The notes under the pieces were generated by a model, which made no database searches, had not been told where the DNA came from, and saw nothing but the letters and a program-made list of their open reading frames with translations. From Acetobacterium woodii DSM 1030 (GTDB lineage: Bacteria > Bacillota > Clostridia > Eubacteriales > Eubacteriaceae), in assembly GCF_000247605.1 (NCBI RefSeq), contig NC_016894.1, positions 1,787,732-1,851,731 of the forward strand: a stretch of 64,000 bases of DNA. The letters are read 5' to 3'. Shown here piece after piece: positions 26,083-35,754 of this stretch. The translations under genes and the position numbers were made by a program. Position 1 is the first letter of the stretch; each line of letters begins with the position of its first letter.

Positions 26083-28740
26083 ATGAAGACGTATTTGCAA
26101 ACAGCAGAAGAAGTTTTAAACGAGCTGAACTCGGACAGCAATGGACTCTCCCAGAAGGAAGCGAATGAAAGGCTTGAAAAAAACGGGAAAAACAAATTAA
26201 AGCGAGCAAGAAAGGATTCGTTGGCAAAACGTCTCTATAATCAATTAAGAGATCCAATGATCGTAATTTTAATTGTCGCCGCAATCATTTCCGGAATTAC
26301 GGCTGCTTATTCACGAGAATCATTTGCTGATGTTGTCATCATCATGGTTGTCGTCATGATTAATTCGGTTCTGGGTGTGTATCAGGAAAGTAAGGCTGAA
26401 AAAGCGATTGAGGCTTTGCAAGCAATAGCAGCCAATACATCCCGGGTGTTGCGAGATGGCAGTATTGAGGAAATCAAAACCGAAGATTTGGTAGTCGGCG
26501 ATGTGATTCTACTGGAAGCGGGAGATTCGGTGCCGGCGGATGCCAGACTACTGGAAAGTGCCAGTCTTAAAATTGAGGAGGCTGCCCTCACCGGCGAAAG
26601 CGTACCGGTTAGCAAGGTAATCACCGCTTTAAATCTTGGCGATCAAAAAAGTATTTCATTGGGAGATCGCAAGAACATGGTATATATGGGAAGTACGGCA
26701 GTATATGGTCGAGGCAGTGCCATCGTTGTGGCAACCGGGATGGACACAGAAATGGGTAAGATTGCTGATGCGATTACGCAAGCCAAAGAAAATCAGACGC
26801 CGCTACAAATAAAGCTGAATCAGTTGAGTCAGGTCTTAAGTTGGCTGGTACTGGGAATTTGTGTTTTTATCTTTGCTTTGAGTTTAGTTCGTATATATTT
26901 AGGTGAAGGTATTACTGGGATTGGGGTCTTAAATATTTTTATGGTTGCCGTTTCATTGGCGGTAGCGGCTATACCAGAAGGTCTAGCTGCGGTGGTCACC
27001 ATCGTTTTGTCGATTGGGGTTACCAATATGGCCAAAGAAAAAGCAGTGATCCGAAAACTAACGGCTGTTGAAACATTGGGATGTACCCAGGTTATCTGTT
27101 CCGATAAAACTGGGACATTAACTCAAAATAAAATGACGGTCGTGGATTATTTTGGTTTTGATGAACAATTACTTGGCCAAGCCATGACATTATGCAATGA
27201 CGCATATTTAAATGATGATAATAAGGCCGAAGGAGAACCCACCGAGGCAGCCTTGGTTGATTACGGTTTTTCTCTTGGTCTTGAAAAACAGGTTCTGGAA
27301 AATAAAATGCCAAGAGTAATGGAGGCACCATTTGACTCTGGCCGAAAATTAATGAGTACCGGACACAAAATGGCAACGGGAGCATTTATTCAATATACCA
27401 AAGGAGCACCGGATGTTTTGATTTCGCGGTGTACGACTTATTGGGATGGGAAAACCCAACAACAGCTTACCGACACCATTCGTCAAGAAATTAGACATGC
27501 TAATCAAGGCTTGGCAGCTAAAGCTTTGCGGGTATTGGCGGCGGCCAGTCGAAACTGGGACGCATTACCGGAAGAGGTGGCCCCCAATAACTTAGAACAA
27601 GAACTCTGCTTCATTGGTTTAACGGGAATGATTGATCCGATCCGTCCGGAAGTAAAGGATGCGATTGTTGAGTGTAAGTCAGCGGGAATACGGCCGATTA
27701 TGATCACCGGGGACCATCCCGACACCGCCATGGCTATTGCCGCCCAACTGGACATTATTCGTGACAAATCGGAGGCCATCACAGGAGCGCGGCTGGATGA
27801 AATATCCGAAGAGCAATTAAAACAAGATATCGTAAAATATTCTGTTTATGCGCGGGTCCAACCCGAACATAAGGTGCGAATTGTTAAAGCCTGGCAAAAT
27901 CAGGGTATGATTGTGGCTATGACCGGCGATGGGGTGAATGATGCCCCATCAATTAAGACCGCAGATATTGGTATTGGAATGGGGATAACCGGTACGGATG
28001 TAACAAAAAATGTCGCCGATATGGTGCTTGCTGACGATAATTTTGCAACAATTGTCAATGCCGTAGAGGAAGGCCGTCGAATCTACGATAATATCCGAAA
28101 AGCCATTCAGTTTCTTTTATCTTCAAATCTTTCTGAAGTATTGGCAATTTTTATCGCTACATTATTCGGATTTACCATATTAAAGCCAGTGCATTTACTT
28201 TGGATTAACCTGATTACGGATTCGTTTCCCGCGATTGCCTTGGGTATGGAGGCCGAAGAAGCCGATACGATGAAAAATCCGCCGCGGGAGTCTCATGAAG
28301 GTATTTTCTCAAGAGGACTTGGTGTGGACGTCATCTGGCAAGGTGCGATGGTAGCGATTGTCACGATCATTGCTTATTTTGTCGGACACTTTATCGAAGC
28401 AGGAATATGGGAAATTGCTGAGAGTCCCGATGGTATGACGATGGCATTTTTAACATTATCTATGGCTGAAATGTTTCATTCGCTGAATATGCGTAGTAGA
28501 CGGCAATCGATATTCAAAATGTCACACCAGAATAAATTCCTATTTTTGGCTATGGTTGCTTCGTTGGTATTGACGACGGCAGTTATTTTTATTCCACCGA
28601 TTGCGGCCGCTTTTGAGTTTGAAGCAATCAGCTTCATCGAATATTTTACAGCAATGGGGCTAGCGGTTGTGGTTATACCAATTGTTGAAATTGTGAAGTT
28701 TTTTCAAAGAAAATCGGCGAGAAAACAATTAATCGCTTAA
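26083..28740 (+). CDS. SERCA-type P2A cation ATPase, Ca2+/Mn2+ exporter (885 aa)
   Basis: A P-type ATPase with the TGES actuator motif, phosphorylation site SDKTGTLTQNK (D341), and hinge TGDGVNDAPS. Cation ligands of both SERCA sites are present: Glu in AAIPEGL (M4), Asn and Glu in SSNLSEV (M5), and Asn, Thr, Asp in INLITDS (M6). It should pump Ca2+ and probably Mn2+ out of the cell. The frame stays open to 25963, but that codon lies inside the riboswitch; the ATG at 26083 has AAGGAGG five bases before it and gives the normal N-terminus. The manganese riboswitch upstream makes Mn2+ export the most likely role in this cell. Confidence 0.93.
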   Translation: MKTYLQTAEEVLNELNSDSNGLSQKEANERLEKNGKNKLKRARKDSLAKRLYNQLRDPMIVILIVAAIISGITAAYSRESFADVVIIMVVVMINSVLGVYQESKAEKAIEALQAIAANTSRVLRDGSIEEIKTEDLVVGDVILLEAGDSVPADARLLESASLKIEEAALTGESVPVSKVITALNLGDQKSISLGDRKNMVYMGSTAVYGRGSAIVVATGMDTEMGKIADAITQAKENQTPLQIKLNQLSQVLSWLVLGICVFIFALSLVRIYLGEGITGIGVLNIFMVAVSLAVAAIPEGLAAVVTIVLSIGVTNMAKEKAVIRKLTAVETLGCTQVICSDKTGTLTQNKMTVVDYFGFDEQLLGQAMTLCNDAYLNDDNKAEGEPTEAALVDYGFSLGLEKQVLENKMPRVMEAPFDSGRKLMSTGHKMATGAFIQYTKGAPDVLISRCTTYWDGKTQQQLTDTIRQEIRHANQGLAAKALRVLAAASRNWDALPEEVAPNNLEQELCFIGLTGMIDPIRPEVKDAIVECKSAGIRPIMITGDHPDTAMAIAAQLDIIRDKSEAITGARLDEISEEQLKQDIVKYSVYARVQPEHKVRIVKAWQNQGMIVAMTGDGVNDAPSIKTADIGIGMGITGTDVTKNVADMVLADDNFATIVNAVEEGRRIYDNIRKAIQFLLSSNLSEVLAIFIATLFGFTILKPVHLLWINLITDSFPAIALGMEAEEADTMKNPPRESHEGIFSRGLGVDVIWQGAMVAIVTIIAYFVGHFIEAGIWEIAESPDGMTMAFLTLSMAEMFHSLNMRSRRQSIFKMSHQNKFLFLAMVASLVLTTAVIFIPPIAAAFEFEAISFIEYFTAMGLAVVVIPIVEIVKFFQRKSARKQLIA

Positions 28741-28748
28741 ATTAATTT

Positions 28749-28778
28749 GCAGCTGTTCAATAGTGACAGCTGCTTTTT
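28749..28778 (+). terminator. Intrinsic terminator after the ATPase gene
   Basis: GCAGCTGT / ACAGCTGC with a 9-nt loop, then T5. Confidence 0.9.
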
Positions 28779-28889
28779 CTTAATCACTTATAAATAATTT
28801 ACCAGTACAATTTAAATCGATTGCGACGGGGTATAAATAGGTTTAAAATCAGAAGTATTAAAATTTGATCAAAAAAGAAGGAGTCATAA

Positions 28890-29258
28890 ATGCTTATTTA
28901 TGCAATTGTTTTTATTAGTACCGCTTGTTTGTTGTATACCATTGGGGTGTGGTCTGAAAAGATTCAGAAAAAACTGAAGGTTTGGCATGTCTGCGTATTC
29001 TGGGGTGGTTTTTTATTTGATACACTTGGCACCAGTATTATGGGGACGCTGGCCGGTGGGATGTTTCAGTTTAATTTTCATGGGATTACCGGGATAGCTG
29101 CCATTATTCTGATGCTCTTTCACGCTATTTGGGCGACTATCGTAGTCGTTAGAGATGATGAAAAAATGAAACGGGAATTCAGCAAATTTAGCATTTTTGT
29201 TTGGTTTATTTGGCTTATTCCAATGGTATCCGGTATGATTTATGGGGTTGGAATGTAG
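28890..29258 (+). CDS. HsmA/TIGR03987-family four-helix membrane protein (122 aa)
   Basis: Small integral membrane protein with four hydrophobic helices (about 1-18, 35-55, 64-88, 98-118). The sequence FHGITGIAAIILMLFHAIWA, with two His and a Trp, is typical of the TIGR03987/HsmA family, whose biochemical role is unknown to me. AAGGAG lies eight bases before the ATG. It is separated from the ATPase by a terminator, so it is not part of that operon. Confidence 0.75.
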   Translation: MLIYAIVFISTACLLYTIGVWSEKIQKKLKVWHVCVFWGGFLFDTLGTSIMGTLAGGMFQFNFHGITGIAAIILMLFHAIWATIVVVRDDEKMKREFSKFSIFVWFIWLIPMVSGMIYGVGM

Positions 29259-29393
29259 ATTGCAAAATAATGGTTTGAATTTTATCTAAATGATATAATT
29301 TCACCGATCATTTTAATAAAGAAACTTAAAATGAGAAGTGAATTTTAATAATAAAGCTTTTTCAAATCAGAATTTTTTAAAAAAGAGATATTG

Positions 29394-29812
29394 ATGAAAC
29401 CTAAAAAATATCGTTTCCACTCAGTCGCCAGGAGTGTTAATCCTGGGACTGATTCTTTTTGTGGCACTGCTATTTTGGTTGACAGTCATTCTTTCTCCAA
29501 AATCAAAGAAAAATATCACGGCAAACCATTCCCAGTAAACAACAGATGATGAAACGATGGTGGCTTTGACAACAGCGGAACAGGTTTATCTGGAAATGCC
29601 TGGTGCTGTTAAAATCTGTATCGATCCGGATTGGAAACTGTATGAAAAAATTAACGAAAAAGGTGAAGTCGAAGGGATTGCCGGAGATCTGGTGAGCTTA
29701 ATTGCCCTAACGTATCGGAGTGATCGATGATGAACCAATGTTTCGGGATGTTTTAAACAAAGAAATTGCAACCCTTACACTTCAGGAATATTTAAGATTC
29801 AGAAGTAAGTAG
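29394..29812 (+). pseudogene. Remnant of a sensor protein with an SBP_bac_3-type binding domain
   Basis: Fragments in different frames add up to a decayed gene. MKPKKYRFHSVA starts at 29394, continues in another frame as a hydrophobic anchor (GVLILGLILFVALLFWLTVI), then stops. Next comes EQVYLEMPGAVKICIDPDW and GIAGDLVSLIA, the characteristic opening of amino-acid-type periplasmic domains in BvgS-like kinases and cyclases, and a last piece DDEPMFRDVLNKEIATLTLQ, the characteristic end of that domain. The middle ~150 residues and every downstream output domain are missing. It was probably a sensor kinase or diguanylate cyclase. It explains most of the 29259-29958 gap. Confidence 0.75.
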
Positions 29813-29958
29813 TCAAAACAATGAAAAACCGCTCAAAAATGGTATTATATGCTTATGAAATTAGAGATGTTTAAAAAATATAATTATTTTTTGTTTTTAA
29901 GGAAGAAAATTTAGGGCTGATCCGTTATATAGATGTGCAGAAAAAACGGAGGTGGAGT

Positions 29959-30522
29959 TTGTTGAAAGAAGATCAAGAAGATGAAGTTGATGATAAGTTG
30001 ATAAAAAAATATCTGGCAACTGGCAATTCTGAATATTTTGAACCTATTGTTGAACGGTATGAGCGTTATGGATACATTTATGCCTACTCTCTTCTTAAAA
30101 ACGAATTTGATGCACAGGATGTAGTGGCCGAAAGTTTTTTAAAGGCATTTGCGAAAATCAGGCAATATCGATTGGGCAGCAGCTTTAAAAACTGGTTTTT
30201 GAAAATTGTTCATAATACCAGCTTTGATTTATTAAGAAAAAATAAAACGTTGGTTTATTTGGATGATTTGGAAAATGGCGAAAGTTATTCTGCTGATGAG
30301 ACACTCAGTTATGATAATATCCAGTCATTAGATTTTGGGGAAATGCAAAAAGCGCTGGATCGTTTGCCCCATGACCTGAAAGGGGTAGTAATTTTGCGAT
30401 ATTATTATGATTGGGATTATAAAAAGATCTGTGAATTCTTAAATATTCCCATCGGAACGTTATCTTCGCGTTTGAATCGAGCCTGCAAAAAACTAAAAAA
30501 TTTATATGAGGGAGGAATATGA
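29959..30522 (+). CDS. ECF-type RNA polymerase sigma factor (about 188 aa)
   Basis: Sigma-70 region 2 (YLATGNSEYFEPIVERYERY ... DAQDVVAESFLKAFAKI, with the -10 binding helix near FKNWFLKIVHNTSFD) and region 4 (ALDRLPHDLKGVVILRYYYD ... IPIGTLSSRLNRACKKLKN) are clear. I put the start at TTG 29959 (another TTG at 29962) because GGAGG at 29948-29952 fits; the frame stays open to 29935. The next gene overlaps its stop, then a bactofilin-like gene follows: a three-gene operon typical of an envelope-stress ECF system. Confidence 0.87.
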   Translation: MLKEDQEDEVDDKLIKKYLATGNSEYFEPIVERYERYGYIYAYSLLKNEFDAQDVVAESFLKAFAKIRQYRLGSSFKNWFLKIVHNTSFDLLRKNKTLVYLDDLENGESYSADETLSYDNIQSLDFGEMQKALDRLPHDLKGVVILRYYYDWDYKKICEFLNIPIGTLSSRLNRACKKLKNLYEGGI

Positions 30523-30911
30523 CCATGAACGAATGTGATAAAATGATGTCCAGTTTAGGTTTTAGCAAAACTGCAATAAAAAGTTACGGTGATGCGATTC
30601 CCTTTACCAGCAGAAAACTCGATATCATGAAGCAAATCAATTTGCTGCGGGTGGAAAAAGCCAGCAACTCAGATTTGTTTGCCTTATTTTATATTCTCTC
30701 GATCGCTTTTTTAGTGATGTTAGTGCGGTTTATTACTTTTACGCAAACTGGTGATTCAACCATGGTAACTATTTTTACCAGTCTGATGATTCATTATTTG
30801 CAGCTACTGCAAAATAGCTTTAATGCTATTTCTTTCTTAATTTCCGTTACTGTTTGTATTGGAACCGGATTATTGATTGCCCATTTAAAAAATGAGAATC
30901 AATATGGTTAA
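30519..30911 (+). CDS. Small membrane protein, possible anti-sigma factor (130 aa)
   Basis: The start ATG overlaps the sigma gene stop (ATGA at 30519), with GGGAGG just before; the second ATG at 30525 is an alternative. A soluble N-terminal ~55 residues (MNECDKMMSSLGFSKTAIK...) precedes two hydrophobic helices (about 58-78 and 98-120). Position and topology, a short cytoplasmic segment tethered to the membrane and translationally coupled to an ECF sigma gene, fit an anti-sigma factor. No zinc-binding ZAS motif (HxxxCxxC) is present, so this is inference. Confidence 0.65.
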   Translation: MTMNECDKMMSSLGFSKTAIKSYGDAIPFTSRKLDIMKQINLLRVEKASNSDLFALFYILSIAFLVMLVRFITFTQTGDSTMVTIFTSLMIHYLQLLQNSFNAISFLISVTVCIGTGLLIAHLKNENQYG

Positions 30912-30937
30912 AAATAAAAATTTAAAGGAGAAGAAAA

Positions 30938-32206
30938 ATGTTAAAAAAAATGAGCGTGTCAGTTTTAATGGTAATGATGATATTGCTGCTCACTGTTTCT
31001 ACAGCTTTTGGGGCAAATTCAGGCAATCGCAGTATTTATGAGGATTCCAGTGGAAATGTGAATATCGAGAATTCGTCAGTACCCGATACGGAATTTGCCT
31101 TTGCCGGATCCAATATTACTGTTAATTCGGTGTTTGATACGACCACCTTTTTTGCCGGAAATATCATCACCCTTGATGGAGAATATAATGGTGACGTGTT
31201 TGCCATTGGTAATAATGTAACGGTTAATGGAAAAATAAATGGAAACCTTTATACAGCGGCAAATCAGATAGTTATCAATGGGGAAGTAACCCAAGATGTA
31301 TTTGCTGCTGGTTCTGATTTGGCGATCAGTAAATTAGCGACTATTAATCGTGACGCGTTTTTTGCCGCTGCGCGGATAAATATTGATGGAACAGTTGGAC
31401 GAAATCTTCGTGTTGGCGCGGGAAATCTTTTAATAAACGGAGCGATTAAGGGTTTTGTTGATGTCGATGTGGATCAATTAACGATCAACGATAGTGGTGT
31501 TATTACCGGCACAATTAATAATCGCAGCACTAACGAGGCAATTGTATCGCCCTCGGCGACTGCGCCCACGATTAATTGGGAAAAGGTCGTAAAAAATCAG
31601 AATATGGAAAAAACAAAAGGTCCGAGTGTTGGTTCGGTTATCTTATCCATTATCACTAAACTTGCATTTATGTTGGTGATTTGGTTGTTAATAACCTTCA
31701 TGACGAAGGAATTTAATGCCAATACCACAATTATTGCTAAAAAGCATTTATTAGCGTCACTTGGAATCGGGGCCGGATTCTTTTTCCTATCGCCGTTGTT
31801 ACTGATTATTTCCTTTATTATTTATGTGCCATTTGGGTTGGCTATGACTTTTGGGATTATTTCGTTGGCGATTTTAGGAACGGCTATTGCAGCGGTTGTA
31901 CTTTCCAAACTGTTGATGCGGTTTTTTGATGACAAAATGAAACCGTTGCTAAACTCTTTTGTATCAATATTAATAATTGGAGCCGCAGTGATTATTTTAG
32001 GGTATATCCCAATCATAAATTTCATTGTATTTTTATTCTTGGATGTCGTAGGCGTTGGTTTTATTTGCTATAATGTTATCTTTACTAACAGAGGATTAAA
32101 AGCAGAACGTGAAGCCGATAAAAATGCCTCGTTGATGATTGTTGAAACTAATGAAACAGATGACCCTGACATTAATCAGAAGGAAGAGGATCACCAAGAA
32201 GAATAA
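30938..32206 (+). CDS. Bactofilin-like beta-helix protein with signal peptide and C-terminal membrane domain (422 aa)
   Basis: A signal peptide (1-25, ending TAFGA) precedes a repetitive beta-helical region (about 45-195) with the polymer-forming/bactofilin-type period: VNGKINGNLYTAANQIVING, GNNVTVNGK, GNLLINGAIKG. Then come a linker and four hydrophobic helices (about 233-380) and an acidic tail. This design is common in genes controlled by ECF sigma factors in Firmicutes; the beta-helix would lie outside the membrane. AAAGGAG lies eight bases before the ATG. Function is unknown; a structural or stress role in the envelope is likely. Confidence 0.75.
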   Translation: MLKKMSVSVLMVMMILLLTVSTAFGANSGNRSIYEDSSGNVNIENSSVPDTEFAFAGSNITVNSVFDTTTFFAGNIITLDGEYNGDVFAIGNNVTVNGKINGNLYTAANQIVINGEVTQDVFAAGSDLAISKLATINRDAFFAAARINIDGTVGRNLRVGAGNLLINGAIKGFVDVDVDQLTINDSGVITGTINNRSTNEAIVSPSATAPTINWEKVVKNQNMEKTKGPSVGSVILSIITKLAFMLVIWLLITFMTKEFNANTTIIAKKHLLASLGIGAGFFFLSPLLLIISFIIYVPFGLAMTFGIISLAILGTAIAAVVLSKLLMRFFDDKMKPLLNSFVSILIIGAAVIILGYIPIINFIVFLFLDVVGVGFICYNVIFTNRGLKAEREADKNASLMIVETNETDDPDINQKEEDHQEE

Positions 32207-32252
32207 GAAAATTGAAATTAAGAATTAGTTGTATATTTGCGTTTTAAACAAG

Positions 32253-32287
32253 AAAGGCTGGTCTGTCATTGATAGACCAGCCTTTTT
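32253..32287 (+). terminator. Intrinsic terminator of the ECF operon
   Basis: AAGGCTGGTCT / AGACCAGCCTT, perfect 11-bp arms with a 9-nt loop, then a T-run. Confidence 0.93.
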
Positions 32288-32477
32288 AGGTAGCAATGCA
32301 TAAGAACTTAATATAATGAAAGAAAACTGAAAAAAATCATTGAAAAATTGTGACTTGAACTTTAAAATATAAACTATATCGGAGAATAAACGGAATCGTT
32401 TATCAATTTATAAGTGTCCGTTTAGAAAGGAGTTCGTCAAAAAGGCTATAAAAAAGCGATTTTTGATGCTAAAGTAG

Positions 32478-32930
32478 ATGAATTTGGATTCAATTGATTT
32501 GAAATTAATTAATTATTTGCAGGAAAATGGGAGGTATTCCCTTAAACATTTGGCTGAGAGTGTATTTTTATCGACACCAGCAGTGTCGGCTCGGATTGCG
32601 AAACTCGAAGAAGCAGGCGTGATCACCGGATATTCAGCATTAGTTAATCCAATTAAATTAGGTTATAACATTAAAGCTTTTATTAATCTGGAAATGACAC
32701 CACAGCAAAAACCTGAATTTTATCGGTTTATTGAGGCATGTCCTAATGTTATTGAATGCAATTGCGTTACTGGCAAATACTGTATGCTCATTAGTGTCGC
32801 TTTTTCGACAACGATGGAACTGGACACCTTTATTGGGGTACTCCAAAAATTTGGAAATACAGAAACGCAAATTGTTTTTTCGACAGCGGTTCAGCACCGC
32901 GGGATTAGTGTCGTAACCCCGGAGAAATAA
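32478..32930 (+). CDS. Lrp/AsnC-family transcriptional regulator (150 aa)
   Basis: N-terminal helix-turn-helix with the family opening (LDSIDLKLINYLQENGRYSL, then AESVFLSTPAVSARIAKLEEAGVI) and a C-terminal RAM ligand-binding domain (about 70-145). Length is normal. Lrp-type proteins respond to amino acids and bind as octamers. No target gene is obvious: a terminator shared with the minus-strand chemoreceptor follows directly. The start has weak Shine-Dalgarno support. Confidence 0.88.
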   Translation: MNLDSIDLKLINYLQENGRYSLKHLAESVFLSTPAVSARIAKLEEAGVITGYSALVNPIKLGYNIKAFINLEMTPQQKPEFYRFIEACPNVIECNCVTGKYCMLISVAFSTTMELDTFIGVLQKFGNTETQIVFSTAVQHRGISVVTPEK

Positions 32931-32966
32931 CGCTAGTTGCTAATCTCGCGTACATTGACGACAGTC

Positions 32967-33003
32967 AGAACCGAAAGCAAATAAGTGCTTTCGGTTCTTT
33001 AGG
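32967..33003. terminator. Bidirectional terminator between Lrp and chemoreceptor genes
   Basis: AGAACCGAAAGCA / TGCTTTCGGTTCT, perfect 13-bp arms with a 6-nt loop, followed by T's on the plus strand. Confidence 0.9.
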
Positions 33004-33015
33004 ATAATAATTAAG

Positions 33016-35754
33016 TTAGTATTTGTCGAATTCCATATCATCCAGTACAATTTGTGGCGGTGATGGTGGCGTATCTGCCGAGTTTACTGATTTTTGAATG
33101 TCTGGTTCGAAGCTGGAGTTCGGAGTTGTCCTATTTTTTTTAAGTCTAAAAGTACTAACCATTTGTTTGAGCATTTCAGCTTGACCGGAAAGTTCTTCAC
33201 TGGCTGCCGCACTTTCTTCGGCGGTAGCGGAATTAGTTTGAACGACAGTCGAAACTTGTTCAATACCTTGAGTAATTTGAGCGATTTCAGTGGCTTGATC
33301 ATTTGATGCCTGGGCAATGTTACCAACCAAACCAGTAACTTTTTCGATTTCTCGTAAAATTTCCTTCAGGCTTTCGGCAGTGTCATCTGCGATTTTTGTG
33401 CCAGTGTCAACACTTTCAATCGAACCTTCAATCAGACTGGTTGTTTCCTTGGCCGCTTCGGCACTTCGAGCCGCCAGAGAGCGGACTTCTTCGGCAACAA
33501 CAGCAAATCCTTTGCCATGCTGGCCGGCACGGGCGGCTTCCACTGCCGCATTAAGAGCCAAAATATTGGTCTGGAAGGCAATATCATCAATTACTTTGAT
33601 TATTTTTGAAATGTTATGGGATGATTCATTGATTTCTGACATCGCCGAGATCATTTTATTCATTTGGGTATTACCGATTTCGGCATTATTACGTACTTCC
33701 AAAGCGCGTTCATTGGCTTCATTGGCGTTAGTGGCATTTTTTTTCGTTTCACCAGCGACTTCTTCAATGGAGGCGTTAAGTTGTTCAATGGCGCTGGCTT
33801 GCTCGGTGGTTCCTTGCGACAAGGCCTGACCGCCGTCAGAAATTTGCCGAGCACCGGCATCAACCTGGTTAGCCGCTTCAGTGATTTCCGACATAGTATC
33901 ACTAAGGGTGGCGGTAATACTGTTAAGAGCAATTTTAATTGCCTGAAAATCGCCCAGATAATCGGAGTCGATGGTTAGATTGAGATTACCTTTACCCATT
34001 TCTTCAAGCGTATAAGTAATTTCATCAACATAATTTTTAAGAAATGCCATGGTGCTGTTAAGCGCTTTTTTTATTTGAGCGTGATCACCTTGATAATTTC
34101 CGATCATTAAAGCACTGAGGTTTCCCGTTGAAAGCTCAGTGAGAGTAGCAGAAGCTTCGTCAATTGGTTGGATGATAGCGTCTAACGTTTGATTAAAACC
34201 TTCAATTACCTTGGCGAATTCACCCTTGAATTTGCTGACATCACCGCGGTTACTGAGATTTCCCTCAATAGCAAGACTGGACATCGCTTCAGTTTCTTTG
34301 ACAAGACTATTGATATTTTCGATCATTCCAATTAAGCTTGGATTTAAGGTGTCGTTTTCGCTGCGTTTGCCAATTTTATTAAGCGCATCCAAGTCACTCA
34401 TATCACCTTCAGCAATATGACTCGAAACACCAACCACACGGGTTAAGCGGTTTTGAACAGCATTGATAGACGTTGCAATTTCACCATAAATACCTGGATA
34501 AGTCGCATTTATAGCTTCGGAATAATCGTTGAGACTGAGTTTGCCAAGAATTCGGTTTCCTTCAGTTAGAGCAGCTAATCCATCGATACAAGAATTTAAA
34601 CTGACCTTAATGGCATTAAAGTCACCATTATATGTTTCGGTAATAGGGACAGGAATTTGACCGTTACCGATTTTTTTAACATAGTCAGCAGCAACATTTA
34701 GTGGTCCAACGACGGCATCCAAGGTGTTATTCACACCAGCTACGACTTCTTTAAAACCACCGTTAAAGGCATCGATATTACCTCTGGTATCCAAACGACC
34801 TGCGACGGCTGCCTGTGAAAGCATCGTAGCTTCAGAAATAAGGGCGCGGATCGTTTCAATGGTACGTTTAAGGGCAGGGGTGATTTCGTCTTCGGAATCG
34901 TTAATATCAATATTAGCAGAAACATCGCCTTCGGAAATCTGATTCATGGTCTGGATGACGACGTTTTGTAGATTATCAGCAAAGGTATCCATCGCGACAG
35001 ACATTTCACCAAGTTCGTCTTTAGTGTCCAGATTCAACCGCTCGCCCAGATGACCATGGCTCATTTCATTGAGCACATACGATGCTTTTTTGAGAGGTTT
35101 GGAGATGATTGTGCCAAGAATCAAACCCAAAGCGAGGGCTATGCTTACACCAATAACAATAATGATAATCATGGTGATAACGATGCTATTTGCGTTAGCG
35201 GAGTTGGTATCAGAAACATCTTTGCTGTGCGTTATTTCTAGATTGACAAGTTTTTCCAGTGAATCCTGTACTGCCCGAGAGGCCATTCCAGCGGAACCAG
35301 TCTCGGATAAACGGCTAAGCGCAGCGCTGTTTTGATTTTGCACAGCCAGTTGTTTGACTGCTTCAAATTCTGAATCGGCCTTTTTTCGGGCGTCGATAAA
35401 TTCCTGAAAAACGGTAATGATTTTTTCAGAATTATTGTGATTATTAAATGATTGAACCAACTCATCAATTTCCTGATTGCGGTCATCAAATGAAGTGACA
35501 TTTTTTTGATTGGCAACCGGATCGTTTTCAAAAATCATATCCCGCATATTAACGCGCATCCGTTGAAAGGCAACAGAAATTTCACTAATTTCTGAAAGAG
35601 GCACGGTATTTTGTTCATAAAGATCCTGACCTGAAATATCAAGTTTCGTGATGTTGCTAATCCCTAAATAACCGACGAGACCAATAATAAGCGCAACTAG
35701 AACAAAGCCAACAACAAGTTTTGTTTTAATTTTCATATCATAAAACCATTTCAT
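33016..35754 (-). CDS. Methyl-accepting chemotaxis protein, four-helix-bundle sensor (912 aa), intact tail
   Basis: Membrane receptor: TM1 about 11-33, helical-bundle sensor to ~195, TM2 about 196-215, HAMP, then a run of repeated HAMP-like modules (motifs such as EGNLSNRGDVSKFKGEF and LSTGNLSALMIGNYQGD) to about 640, and the signalling hairpin with its tip at 718-760 ([20 protein letters not shown]). It ends with a linker and the tail QIVLDDMEFDKY. That tail recurs in the neighbours and resembles in position the CheR/CheB-tethering pentapeptides of other receptors; tethering is inference. It has no PAS domain. AGGAGG precedes the start. Ligand unknown. Confidence 0.93.
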   Translation of the reverse strand: MKWFYDMKIKTKLVVGFVLVALIIGLVGYLGISNITKLDISGQDLYEQNTVPLSEISEISVAFQRMRVNMRDMIFENDPVANQKNVTSFDDRNQEIDELVQSFNNHNNSEKIITVFQEFIDARKKADSEFEAVKQLAVQNQNSAALSRLSETGSAGMASRAVQDSLEKLVNLEITHSKDVSDTNSANANSIVITMIIIIVIGVSIALALGLILGTIISKPLKKASYVLNEMSHGHLGERLNLDTKDELGEMSVAMDTFADNLQNVVIQTMNQISEGDVSANIDINDSEDEITPALKRTIETIRALISEATMLSQAAVAGRLDTRGNIDAFNGGFKEVVAGVNNTLDAVVGPLNVAADYVKKIGNGQIPVPITETYNGDFNAIKVSLNSCIDGLAALTEGNRILGKLSLNDYSEAINATYPGIYGEIATSINAVQNRLTRVVGVSSHIAEGDMSDLDALNKIGKRSENDTLNPSLIGMIENINSLVKETEAMSSLAIEGNLSNRGDVSKFKGEFAKVIEGFNQTLDAIIQPIDEASATLTELSTGNLSALMIGNYQGDHAQIKKALNSTMAFLKNYVDEITYTLEEMGKGNLNLTIDSDYLGDFQAIKIALNSITATLSDTMSEITEAANQVDAGARQISDGGQALSQGTTEQASAIEQLNASIEEVAGETKKNATNANEANERALEVRNNAEIGNTQMNKMISAMSEINESSHNISKIIKVIDDIAFQTNILALNAAVEAARAGQHGKGFAVVAEEVRSLAARSAEAAKETTSLIEGSIESVDTGTKIADDTAESLKEILREIEKVTGLVGNIAQASNDQATEIAQITQGIEQVSTVVQTNSATAEESAAASEELSGQAEMLKQMVSTFRLKKNRTTPNSSFEPDIQKSVNSADTPPSPPQIVLDDMEFDKY

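Noticed and set aside
33317-33829. 170-aa plus-strand frame opposite a chemoreceptor
   Set aside because: Its serine/alanine-rich low-complexity text mirrors the receptor signalling domain; the same shadow recurs at 36134-36646 opposite the paralogue.
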